Below, one piece after another: positions 1 to 5,716 of a DNA stretch of 5,716 bases. Every line of letters begins with the position of its first letter. Within the stretch, counting starts at the first letter, position 1. A model generated the notes under the pieces. That model saw only the letters and a program-made list of their open reading frames with translations, ran no database searches and was not told where the DNA came from. The position numbers and the translations under genes are program-made. Source of the stretch: Holophagaceae bacterium (GTDB taxonomy: Bacteria; Acidobacteriota; Holophagae; Holophagales; Holophagaceae); assembly GCA_003538615.1 (NCBI GenBank), contig DPRT01000021.1:11775-17490 (forward strand). Reading direction: 5' to 3'.

Positions 1-891
1 CTCGAGGGCTCCCTCGATCCGGCTTGGGTCCGGAGCGAAGCCGGGCGTCGCGAGCTGGGGATTCCCGGGCCGCTCGAGGCCCTGTGGTCCGGCACGGCCG
101 TGCCCTTCGAGGGTTTCATCGAGGCCTTCCTCTTCGGGGCCATGCTGCTGGACAGCCGCGAGGCCGTGCTCGAGGCCGTCCGGGCCGTGGTCCGCCGCAC
201 CCTGGCCTCCGGCGGCGCCGGCTTCGACCTGTGGGCCTCGCCCCACTTCCTCGTGGTCCACCGCGGCCAGATCAGCCTCGACGCCTTCTGGCGGGGGCTC
301 GAAGAGGGCTTGGCCGAAGCGCAGGTCCAGGGCCTCCGCGGCTGCGTGGTGCTGGATGCCGTCAACCACTTCGGGCCTAAGCATGGGCACGCGGTTCTCG
401 ACCTGACGCTTCCCGGGCTCCCCCCCTTCGTGAAGGGCTTTTCCACCGGCGGCCTGGAGGGCTGCCCCTTCCGGGACTGGGCCCCCGTCTTCGACCGCGC
501 CCGGGCCGCAGGCCTGCGCATCGCCGCCCACGCCGGCGAGAACGGCCCCGGATCGAACGTCCGCGAAGCCGTTCTGGAGGGCGGCGTCGAGCGCATCGTC
601 CATGGCCTCCGGGCGGATGAGGCCACCTTCGACCTGCTGGCTGAGCGCGGCGTTCCGGTGGATGTCTGCCCCAGCTCCAACCGGGCCCTGGCCCCCGATG
701 TGGTCCCCCACCCCCTCCCCCGGATGCTCCGCGCCGGCGTTCGCTGCGCCCTGGGCACCGACGATCCCGGCGTCATCCCCTGCGACCTGGCCATGGAAGC
801 CGCCGCCGCCCAGGCCATGGGCCTGGATGCCACCGCCCTGGCGACCTTGCGGCGGAACAGTGCCGAGGATGCCTGGTGCTTCCAGGCCTGA
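1..891 (+). CDS. Adenosine deaminase family amidohydrolase (3' part, N-terminus outside window)
   Basis: This is a metal-dependent deaminase of the adenosine deaminase family, which hydrolytically removes the 6-amino group of a purine nucleoside in the cytoplasm. The reading frame is open from base 1. It begins with LEGSL, the residues that follow the HxH zinc-binding motif in this family, so only a short N-terminal piece is missing. Counting from base 1, visible motifs are HAGEN (177-181, zinc His and catalytic Glu), HG (201-202), CPSSN (223-227) and GTDDPG (252-257, zinc and catalytic Asp). The usual VELRFSP strand is replaced by FDLWASPHF (75-83), and the substrate-loop region reads FSTGGLEG, so the protein is divergent from classical Add. 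Substrate is therefore open: adenosine, or aminodeoxyfutalosine of the futalosine menaquinone pathway, whose deaminase belongs to the same family. The gene ends with TGA, 54 bases before tRNA-Arg. Family is confident; exact substrate is not. Confidence 0.87.
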   Translation, partial: LEGSLDPAWVRSEAGRRELGIPGPLEALWSGTAVPFEGFIEAFLFGAMLLDSREAVLEAVRAVVRRTLASGGAGFDLWASPHFLVVHRGQISLDAFWRGLEEGLAEAQVQGLRGCVVLDAVNHFGPKHGHAVLDLTLPGLPPFVKGFSTGGLEGCPFRDWAPVFDRARAAGLRIAAHAGENGPGSNVREAVLEGGVERIVHGLRADEATFDLLAERGVPVDVCPSSNRALAPDVVPHPLPRMLRAGVRCALGTDDPGVIPCDLAMEAAAAQAMGLDATALATLRRNSAEDAWCFQA

Positions 892-902
892 CGGATCCGG
901 GG

Positions 903-931
903 TCGAAGCGCACCGCCCTTCCAGGTAGACT
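903..931 (+). promoter_or_regulatory. Weak candidate sigma-70 promoter for the tRNA pair
   Basis: A TAGACT element (926-931, four of six matches to TATAAT) lies 14 bases before tRNA-Arg. A poor -35 box, TCGAAG (903-908, three of six), is 17 bases upstream of it. Position and spacing fit a tRNA promoter, but the match is weak and GC-rich genomes give many such hits. Transcription could equally come from upstream. Confidence 0.25.
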
Positions 932-945
932 AGGGGATTCGGTGC

Positions 946-1022
946 GCGCCCATAGCTCAGCTGGATAGAGCATCAGGCTTCGAACCTGAGGGTCGGGCGT
1001 TCGAGTCGCTCTGGGCGCACCA
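946..1022 (+). tRNA. tRNA-Arg, anticodon TCG
   Basis: This is a complete 77-base cloverleaf with an encoded CCA. The acceptor arms GCGCCCA (946-952) and TGGGCGC (1012-1018) pair fully, and ACCA follows at 1019-1022. The D stem is GCTC/GAGC. The anticodon stem TCAGG/CCTGA (973-977, 985-989) encloses loop CTTCGAA, placing anticodon TCG at 980-982, which reads CGN arginine codons. The variable loop has five bases. The T stem GGGCG/CGCTC carries the standard TTCGAGT loop, with one G-T pair. It sits 22 bases before tRNA-Leu, so both are probably cut from one precursor. The 5' leader can also pair with the 3' end in a shifted register. Confidence 0.96.
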
Positions 1023-1044
1023 CCGGTTTGACAATCAGGCTTTT

Positions 1045-1129
1045 GCGAGCGTGGCGGAACTGGTAGACGCACTGGATTTAGGTTCCAGCGGTTCACACCG
1101 TGTCGGTTCGAGTCCGACCGTTCGCACCA
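1045..1129 (+). tRNA. tRNA-Leu, anticodon TAG
   Basis: This is an 85-base class II tRNA. Acceptor arms GCGAGCG (1045-1051) and CGTTCGC (1119-1125) pair with one G-T wobble, followed by an encoded ACCA (1126-1129). The anticodon stem CTGGA/TCCAG (1072-1076, 1084-1088) holds loop TTTAGGT, giving anticodon TAG at 1079-1081 for CUN leucine codons. A 13-base extra arm (1089-1101) contains a GGT/ACC stem, the hallmark of Leu/Ser/Tyr tRNAs. The T arm is GTCGG TTCGAGT CCGAC. The gene ends 83 bases before tig. The 22-base spacer from tRNA-Arg has no room for a separate promoter. Confidence 0.96.
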
Positions 1130-1133
1130 ACTT

Positions 1134-1156
1134 CAGAATCGCCTCTGGCGCTTCTG
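1134..1156 (+). other. Imperfect hairpin between tRNA-Leu and tig
   Basis: CAGAA-T-CGCC (1134-1143), loop TCT, then GGCG-C-TTCTG (1147-1156) forms nine base pairs around a single T-C mismatch. It begins five bases after the tRNA CCA end. An A-run (1163-1169), not a T-run, follows, so it does not look like a standard intrinsic terminator. It could be a 3'-processing or stability element that separates tRNA maturation from the tig message, or chance pairing in GC-rich DNA. Confidence 0.35.
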
Positions 1157-1212
1157 GTTCGGAAAAAAAGCCAAGCCTTGGGAACGAAACAACTGCATCA
1201 CACGGAGCATCC

Positions 1213-2826
1213 ATGTCCGCCACCTTGCACCACCAGTCCGCCACCCGCAAAGCCGTCGAAGTGACGGTGCCCGCCGCCGAGGTGAGCGCCACCTTCAACG
1301 AGGTGGTGGCGAAGATCGCACCGAAGGTGCGCATTCCCGGCTTCCGCCCCGGCAAGGCCCCCCGCCCGGTCCTCATGCAGAAGTACGCCCGCGAGATCCA
1401 GTCCGATGTGGCCCAGCAGCTCGTGGAGAAGCACTTCTGGAAGGCCGCCCAGGAAGCGGGCGCCCTGCCCATCTCCCACCCCTCCCTCGAAAAGCTGGAC
1501 CTGAAGGAGGGCGCCGATGCCGTCTTCCGCGCCCAGTTCGATGTGGCCCCCGACGTGGTCCTGCCGGACTACAAGGCCATGGTCCTCACGAAGAAGAAGC
1601 GGGCCATCGACGACGCCACCGTCGCCGAGCACCTCGAAGGCCTCCGCCAGCGCGCGACCAAGTTCCTGCCCGCCGAGGACGGCGCCGCCGCCCAGGGCCT
1701 CATCGCCACCTGCGACATCCGCGTGAAGCCCCAGGGCCTCAAGGCCCAGACCTATTCGGACCAGGTGCTGGAAATCGACGGGACCCGCCCTTTCGATGCC
1801 CAGGTCCTCGGCATGAAAATCGACGAGAAGAAGACCTTCGAACTGAGCCACCCCGCGGATGACGCCAACACCGTCCTGGCCGGCAAGACCCTGGCCTACG
1901 AAGTCCACCTCAAGGATCTCCGCCGCAAGGAAGTGCCCGCCCTCGGCGACGAATTCGCCAAGGATATGGGCGCCTTCGAGAACCTGGAGGCCCTGAAGGC
2001 CGCCGTGAAGAAGGACCTGGAAGAGGCCGCCAGCCGCGATGCCGAGGCCCGCCTCCAGGCCACCATGCTCGACACCCTGCTGGACGCCGCCCCCTTCGAA
2101 GTGCCCCGTTCCATGGTGGGCCTGCAGCTGGACGACTACTGCCAGGAGTTCGCCCAGCACGTCGCCCGCCAGGGCATGGATCCCAAGAAGGTGAACTGGC
2201 AGGCCTACCGCCAGTACCGCCTGAACGACGCCGAGCGCGCGGTGCGGAGCGGCTACCTGCTCCAGGCCGTCGGCAACGCCGAGTCCATTGAAGTGCCCGA
2301 GTCCGACATCGACGCCGAGATCCGTTCCTTCATGGCCGAGAACCAGGTGCAGCAGCCCTTTGAGGCCTTCAAGGCCGAACTGGAACGCCGCGGCAACGCC
2401 ACCGAGATCAAGGGGCGCCTGCGCACTGACCGCATCTTCACCCACCTGCTCAGCACCGCCACGGTCACGGAAGAGCTGCTCGACAAGGCTGCTTTCGAGG
2501 CCCTCGTCGAGCTGGAGCGCAAGCGCGAGGCCGGCATCCCCGTGAGCCGCTTCGATGCAGGCGGCCTGGAGGGCGGCGACCTGGAAGGGCAGGAGGGCGG
2601 CGAGCCCGCGGTGGTGGCCCCCGCCGGCCATGTCCACGGCCCCGACTGTGACCACGACCACGACCACGAACCCGAAGCGGCACCGGTGAAGAAGGCCCCC
2701 AAGGCCAAGGCTGCCTCCAAGGCCGAACCCGCCGCCGAGGAGAAGCCGAAGAAGGCCGCCAAGACCAAGGAGCCCGAGGCAGAGGAAAAGCCCAAGGCCA
2801 AAAAGGCTCCTGCGGCGAAGAAGTAG
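1213..2826 (+). CDS. tig: Trigger factor (ribosome-associated chaperone) with His-rich and Lys-rich C-terminal tail
   Basis: Trigger factor docks at the ribosomal exit tunnel and shields nascent chains; typical members also have peptidyl-prolyl isomerase activity. The ATG at 1213 is chosen because CGGAG lies five bases upstream and because it puts the docking motif GFRPGKAP at residues 43-50, the position it has in E. coli; the frame upstream merely runs through tRNA-Leu. The product is 537 aa, about 100 longer than the usual 430 or so. Layout: ribosome-binding domain about 1-125; FKBP-type domain about 156-238, with several typical sequence features missing; helical C-terminal chaperone domain about 240-455. 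A cluster of five His, one Cys and several Asp follows at 473-486 (HVHGPDCDHDHDHE), then a Lys/Ala/Pro/Glu tail (487-537) with 16 lysines and the repeated unit AEEKPK (508-513, 523-528). clpP follows after a hairpin terminator. Identity is confident; a function for the tail is inference. Confidence 0.95.
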   Translation: MSATLHHQSATRKAVEVTVPAAEVSATFNEVVAKIAPKVRIPGFRPGKAPRPVLMQKYAREIQSDVAQQLVEKHFWKAAQEAGALPISHPSLEKLDLKEGADAVFRAQFDVAPDVVLPDYKAMVLTKKKRAIDDATVAEHLEGLRQRATKFLPAEDGAAAQGLIATCDIRVKPQGLKAQTYSDQVLEIDGTRPFDAQVLGMKIDEKKTFELSHPADDANTVLAGKTLAYEVHLKDLRRKEVPALGDEFAKDMGAFENLEALKAAVKKDLEEAASRDAEARLQATMLDTLLDAAPFEVPRSMVGLQLDDYCQEFAQHVARQGMDPKKVNWQAYRQYRLNDAERAVRSGYLLQAVGNAESIEVPESDIDAEIRSFMAENQVQQPFEAFKAELERRGNATEIKGRLRTDRIFTHLLSTATVTEELLDKAAFEALVELERKREAGIPVSRFDAGGLEGGDLEGQEGGEPAVVAPAGHVHGPDCDHDHDHEPEAAPVKKAPKAKAASKAEPAAEEKPKKAAKTKEPEAEEKPKAKKAPAAKK

Positions 2827-2845
2827 TCTGCGTCCCTTTCCCCTG

Positions 2846-2877
2846 AGAAGGCGCCTCGCGGCGCCTTCTTGCTTTAT
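2846..2877 (+). terminator. Intrinsic terminator or attenuator between tig and clpP
   Basis: AGAAGGCGCC (2846-2855), loop TCGC, and GGCGCCTTCT (2860-2869) form a perfect ten-pair GC-rich stem 20 bases after the tig stop. The tail TGCTTTAT (2870-2877) is only partly T-rich, so termination may be incomplete. Read-through would feed clpP, which lacks an obvious strong promoter of its own. Confidence 0.7.
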
Positions 2878-2892
2878 CCTGAAGATCCAGCC

Positions 2893-2897
2893 GGAGG
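2893..2897 (+). promoter_or_regulatory. Shine-Dalgarno site of clpP
   Basis: GGAGG lies four bases before ATG 2902. It decides the start of clpP against the upstream in-frame alternative at 2869, which lies inside the terminator stem. Confidence 0.75.
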
Positions 2898-2901
2898 GCC
2901 C

Positions 2902-3498
2902 ATGCCCAGCAGCTACTATCCCCCCATCGTCATCGAGCAGACGCCCCGCGGCGAGCGCAGCTATGACATCTACTCGCGCCTGCTCAAGGACAACATCATC
3001 TTCCTGGGCACCCCCATCGACGACAGCGTGGCCAACGCCATCGTGGCCCAGATGCTGTTCCTCGAAAGCGAGGACCCGGACAAGGACATCCAGATCTACA
3101 TCAACAGCCCCGGCGGCAGCGTCACGGCCGGCCTCGCCATCTACGACACCATGCAGTTCGTGAAGAACGACATCGTCACCTACTGCATCGGCCAGTGCGC
3201 CTCCATGGGCGCCCATCTTCTGGCCGCGGGCACCAAGGGCAAGCGCTTCGCCCTGCCCAACGCGCGCATCATGATCCACCAGCCCAGCGGCGGCGCCCAG
3301 GGCCAGGCCACGGAGATCGAGATCACCTACAAGGAGATTCAGCGTCTGAAGGACAACCTGGCCGGCACCTTCGCCAAGCACACGGGCCAGCCCCTGAAGA
3401 AGGTCATGAAGGACATGGACCGCGACTACTTCATGAGCGCCGAGGAAGCCCTCGAATACGGCATCGTAGACAAGGTCCTTTCGGAGCGCCCCGCCTGA
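2902..3498 (+). CDS. clpP: ATP-dependent Clp protease proteolytic subunit ClpP
   Basis: ClpP is the serine-protease barrel that degrades proteins fed in by ClpX or ClpA/ClpC ATPases in the cytoplasm. The product is 198 aa, the normal length. The catalytic triad can be placed by motif and spacing: Ser101 in GQCASMGAH, His126 in MIHQPSGG, and Asp175 in DMDRDYF, with the 25- and 49-residue spacings of E. coli ClpP. The glycine-rich strand SPGGSVTAG (69-77) and the C-terminal [12 protein letters not shown] (179-190) are intact. The N-terminus starts directly with the axial-loop region ([22 protein letters not shown]), without a long propeptide. Small departures from consensus are Cys99 and His105 around the active serine, where Ala and Phe are common. 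tig lies upstream, as in many bacteria, but the next gene is an aminotransferase and not clpX; the ATPase partner must be elsewhere. The stop TGA overlaps the next ATG by one base. Confidence 0.97.
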   Translation: MPSSYYPPIVIEQTPRGERSYDIYSRLLKDNIIFLGTPIDDSVANAIVAQMLFLESEDPDKDIQIYINSPGGSVTAGLAIYDTMQFVKNDIVTYCIGQCASMGAHLLAAGTKGKRFALPNARIMIHQPSGGAQGQATEIEITYKEIQRLKDNLAGTFAKHTGQPLKKVMKDMDRDYFMSAEEALEYGIVDKVLSERPA

Positions 3499-4625
3499 TG
3501 AGCCAGAGCCTTTCCTCCGTCCCGGGATTCGAGCACCTGTCCCACATTCCCCTCTATGTGCCCGGCAAGCCCATCCAGGAAGTCCAGCGTGAGCTGGGCC
3601 TCGCCTCCATCGTCAAGCTGGCCTCCAACGAGAATCCCTGGGGGCCCACCGAGGCCGTGAAGGCCCGCGTGGCCTCGGTCATCGCCGGTTCGGAATTCGA
3701 GGGCCTGGGCCTCTACCCTGTCAGCGACGGCTTCTACCTCCGCCAGCGCATCGCGGAGCGCAAGGGCCTGTCCGTGGACCGCGTGGTGCTGGGCAACGGC
3801 AGCAGCGAGATCCTGGAGATGGTGGCCAAGGCCGCCTTCCTGGACGGCGGCAGCGCCGTCATCCCCAAGCACAGCTTCGCCATCTACGGCATCGCCACCC
3901 AGACCGCGGGCGGACGCGTCATCGAATCCCGGGGCACGGCGACCGAACTCGACGCTGACGACATCCTGCGCTCCGTGGCCGATGACACCCGCCTGGTCTA
4001 CCTGGGCCACCCCAACAACCCCACGGGCATCCGCCTGGAGCGCGCCGCCCTCGAGCGTCTCGTGAAGGGCCTGCGCGAAGACATCGTGCTGGTGGTGGAT
4101 CAGGCCTATGCCGAGTACGAGGATCCCGCCGAATACCCCGATGCCGCCGCCTACCTGGACCAGCGCCCGAACCTCCTGGTGCTGCACACCTTCTCCAAGA
4201 TCCACGCCCTGGCGGCCCTGCGCATCGGTTTCGGCCTGGGCTCCAAGGAGCTGATGGGCTTCCTGGAGCGCGTCCGCAGCCCCTTCAACACCAACCACCT
4301 GGCCCAGGCCGCCGCGGAAGTCGCCGTGCAGGATGTGGCCTTCGAAGCTTTCTCCCGCCAGAAGAACGTCGAAGCCCGCGCCGCCTTCGTGGCGGAAGCC
4401 GCGAAGCACCGCTGCCAGACCTCGGGGACCTGCGGCAACTTCATCCTGCTGGAAAGCGCCATCCCCGCCGCAGACCTCTTCAAGCAGCTGCTCCAGCGCG
4501 GCGTGATCGTGCGCCCCATGCAGGGCTACGGCCTGCCGAACCACATCCGCGTCTCCTTCGGGAAGCCCGGGGAGATGGCCGCCTTCTGGACGGCCGCCGG
4601 CCCCCTCCTCGACGGCGGTTGCTGA
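3498..4625 (+). CDS. hisC: Histidinol-phosphate aminotransferase-like PLP enzyme
   Basis: This is a class I/II (fold type I) pyridoxal-phosphate aminotransferase of the HisC group. HisC converts imidazole-acetol phosphate plus glutamate to histidinol phosphate in histidine synthesis. The product is 375 aa, the normal length. Visible motifs: SNENPWGP (43-50), LGNGSSE for phosphate binding (98-104), HPNNPTG (171-177), cofactor-ring Asp201 and Tyr204 in VVDQAYAEY, Schiff-base Lys234 in HTFSKIHALAALRIGFG, and C-terminal substrate-carboxylate Arg351 in NHIRVSFG. The usual DEAY is DQAY here, and the lysine loop reads FSKIHALA where FSKAYGLA is common. ATG 3498 overlaps the clpP stop (TGATG), and GGAG lies 11 bases upstream, so translation is probably coupled to clpP. 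No other his gene is in the window, so an aromatic or other amino-acid transaminase role is possible. Fold and mechanism are confident; the HisC substrate is less so. Confidence 0.83.
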   Translation: MSQSLSSVPGFEHLSHIPLYVPGKPIQEVQRELGLASIVKLASNENPWGPTEAVKARVASVIAGSEFEGLGLYPVSDGFYLRQRIAERKGLSVDRVVLGNGSSEILEMVAKAAFLDGGSAVIPKHSFAIYGIATQTAGGRVIESRGTATELDADDILRSVADDTRLVYLGHPNNPTGIRLERAALERLVKGLREDIVLVVDQAYAEYEDPAEYPDAAAYLDQRPNLLVLHTFSKIHALAALRIGFGLGSKELMGFLERVRSPFNTNHLAQAAAEVAVQDVAFEAFSRQKNVEARAAFVAEAAKHRCQTSGTCGNFILLESAIPAADLFKQLLQRGVIVRPMQGYGLPNHIRVSFGKPGEMAAFWTAAGPLLDGGC

Positions 4626-5716
4626 GTGGCGCAGGTCCCAGACGAGATCGGGCGGCTGCGTGACTTGCTGGCACAAGGCGCGCATGTGGAATGCCGGGTG
4701 GGTCTGGCGCGCCTGCGGGACCGCTATCGGGTCGAGCCCGCCGTCTTCGACGCCCCGGCCATCGCGGCCCTGAAGGCCCTGGCTGCGGACCTGGACGCCC
4801 CACCGGACCTGGAGGCCACCCTCAAGGCCACCTTCGGTTACGGCGCGTTCCGCCCCGGCCAGCGGGCCATCATCGAGGCCGTGCTGGCGGGTCGGGACGT
4901 GGTGGGCATCATGCCCACAGGCGCCGGGAAATCGCTCACCTACCAGCTGCCGGCGCGGCTGCTGGGGGGCGTCACCCTGGTGGTCTCGCCCCTCATCGCC
5001 CTGATGAAGGATCAGGTCGATGCCCTCACGGAAGCCGGGCTCCGCGCCACCTTCCTCAATTCCAGCTTGACCGTGGAGGCCCGCCGGGAGCGCATCCGCG
5101 CCCTCATGAACGGCCAGATCGAGCTGGTCTACGCTGCGCCGGAGGGGCTCGAGCTCTACCTGGCGGACCTGCTGCGCGAGGTGGACCTGCGCCTCATCGC
5201 CGTGGACGAAGCCCACTGCATCAGCCACTGGGGTCACGACTTCCGGCCCGCCTACCGCACCCTGGCGGGCCTGAAGCAGCGCTTCCCCAAGGTGCCCGTG
5301 CTGGCCCTCACGGCCACCGCCACCCCCGAGGTGCGCCGCGACATCGCCGCCCAGTTGGAGATGCGGAACCCGCTGGAAGTGCAGGGCTCCTTCTTCCGGT
5401 CCAACCTGCGCATCAGCGCCTATCGGAAGGGCGCTGACGGGATTCCCCCCATCCGCGAAGCCCTGCTGCGCCTGGTGCTGGCCCGGCGTGGCGAAAGCGG
5501 CATCATCTACTGCCTGTCGCGGAAGGCGGTGGAATCCACGGCGGCCTTCCTCAGCGAAGAAGGTGTTCGGGCCGCGCCTTACCACGCGGGCATGGACGCC
5601 GCGGCGCGCTCCGCCGCCCAGGAGGCCTTCCAGCGGGACGACGTGGACGTCATCGTGGCCACGGTGGCCTTCGGCATGGGCATCGACAAGAGCAACATCC
5701 GCTACGTCATCCACCG
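4626..5716 (+). CDS. recQ: RecQ-family ATP-dependent DNA helicase (5' part, runs off the window end)
   Basis: RecQ is a 3'-5' superfamily 2 helicase that unwinds recombination and replication intermediates. The first 363 codons are present. Motifs run in order: motif 0 [10 protein letters not shown] (70-79), Walker A MPTGAGKS (96-103, Lys102), motif Ia [11 protein letters not shown] (120-130), DEAH (194-197) with the RecQ aromatic-rich loop [13 protein letters not shown] (198-210), motif [13 protein letters not shown] (227-236), motif [11 protein letters not shown] (292-300) and the beginning of motifs [17 protein letters not shown] and YVIH. The zinc-binding RQC and HRDC regions, if present, lie beyond base 5716. 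The GTG at 4626 directly follows the hisC stop, which suggests coupling, but it has no good Shine-Dalgarno. With this start the protein has about 50 more residues before motif 0 than E. coli RecQ. An alternative GTG at 4686 has AAGG seven bases upstream. Family is very confident; the start is not. Confidence 0.92.
   Translation, partial: MAQVPDEIGRLRDLLAQGAHVECRVGLARLRDRYRVEPAVFDAPAIAALKALAADLDAPPDLEATLKATFGYGAFRPGQRAIIEAVLAGRDVVGIMPTGAGKSLTYQLPARLLGGVTLVVSPLIALMKDQVDALTEAGLRATFLNSSLTVEARRERIRALMNGQIELVYAAPEGLELYLADLLREVDLRLIAVDEAHCISHWGHDFRPAYRTLAGLKQRFPKVPVLALTATATPEVRRDIAAQLEMRNPLEVQGSFFRSNLRISAYRKGADGIPPIREALLRLVLARRGESGIIYCLSRKAVESTAAFLSEEGVRAAPYHAGMDAAARSAAQEAFQRDDVDVIVATVAFGMGIDKSNIRYVIH
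4675..4678 (+). promoter_or_regulatory. Possible Shine-Dalgarno for an alternative recQ start at GTG 4686
   Basis: AAGG lies seven bases before an in-frame GTG (codon 21 of the longer model). It competes with the GTG at 4626, which abuts the hisC stop but has no clear ribosome-binding sequence. Use of this start would shorten the N-terminal extension by 20 residues. Confidence 0.3.

Noticed and set aside
1028..1033. Perfect TTGACA between the two tRNAs
   Set aside because: A -10 box at normal spacing would fall inside tRNA-Leu, around 1051, and nothing TATAAT-like is there; it cannot drive that tRNA.
773..1096. Minus-strand open frame over the tRNA pair
   Set aside because: It contains the RATRTPDPQVRS-type peptide that arises from antisense translation of tRNA genes, a known annotation artefact.
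1163..1169. A-run as the T-tract of a minus-strand terminator
   Set aside because: On the minus strand the T-run precedes the 1134-1156 hairpin rather than following it, and there is no minus-strand gene to terminate.
1051..1212. N-terminal extension of tig starting inside tRNA-Leu
   Set aside because: The peptide is translated tRNA sequence, a common false call. The ATG at 1213 has a ribosome-binding site and gives E. coli-like spacing to the ribosome-docking motif.
1035..1472. Minus-strand open frame from tRNA-Leu into tig
   Set aside because: The VGLEPTRCEPLEP-type peptide is the familiar antisense tRNA-Leu artefact, and the rest is the shadow of tig.
1198..3381. 727-codon open frame on the minus strand
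   Set aside because: It lies opposite tig and most of clpP, which are firmly identified. The translation is low-complexity Gly/Leu/Val/Ala/His typical of the antisense of GC-rich codons, with no family motif.
4691..5437. 248-codon plus-strand open frame inside recQ
   Set aside because: It is out of frame with the clear RecQ motifs, and its Gly/Arg/Pro/His-rich translation is a frame-shifted shadow.
3426..5714. 762-codon open frame on the minus strand
   Set aside because: It is the antisense of hisC and recQ, rich in Gly/His/Val/Ala/Gln with no recognisable motif; a by-product of high GC and few AT-rich stop codons.

Overview
This is a GC-rich (by eye about two thirds G+C) bacterial chromosome segment that is dense and carries every gene on the plus strand. 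It holds ordinary housekeeping genes. No insertion sequence, prophage, CRISPR array, toxin pair or defence cassette is visible. The order tig-clpP is widespread in bacteria. Here, however, clpP is followed by a HisC-type aminotransferase and a RecQ helicase instead of clpX. The codon style, the gene order and the long Lys/Ala/Pro tail on trigger factor make me think of Acidobacteriota, perhaps the Holophaga/Geothrix group. That is a low-confidence impression from memory; a delta- or betaproteobacterium cannot be excluded.

Layout. Bases 1-891 are the 3' part of an adenosine-deaminase-family amidohydrolase; the window opens inside its metal-site region. Two tandem tRNA genes follow, tRNA-Arg(TCG) at 946-1022 and tRNA-Leu(TAG) at 1045-1129, both with encoded CCA ends. 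An 83-base gap containing an imperfect hairpin leads to tig (1213-2826), a trigger factor with a normal ribosome-docking loop, an eroded prolyl-isomerase domain, a His/Asp/Cys cluster and a Lys-rich tail. A ten-pair hairpin with a weak U-rich tail separates tig from clpP (2902-3498). clpP overlaps hisC (3498-4625) by one base, and hisC abuts recQ (4626 to beyond the window end) with no gap.

How the genes work together. tRNA-Arg, tRNA-Leu and tig may share a transcript, because no convincing promoter lies between them. clpP, hisC and recQ are packed tightly enough to be one translationally coupled unit. Trigger factor (nascent-chain chaperone) and ClpP (protease core) form a protein quality-control pair. 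The aminotransferase and helicase have no obvious functional link to them and probably share expression rather than a pathway. No wholly new system is evident. The points most worth checking are the trigger-factor tail and isomerase domain, an alternative fold of the tRNA-Arg precursor, the missing clpX, and the start of recQ.
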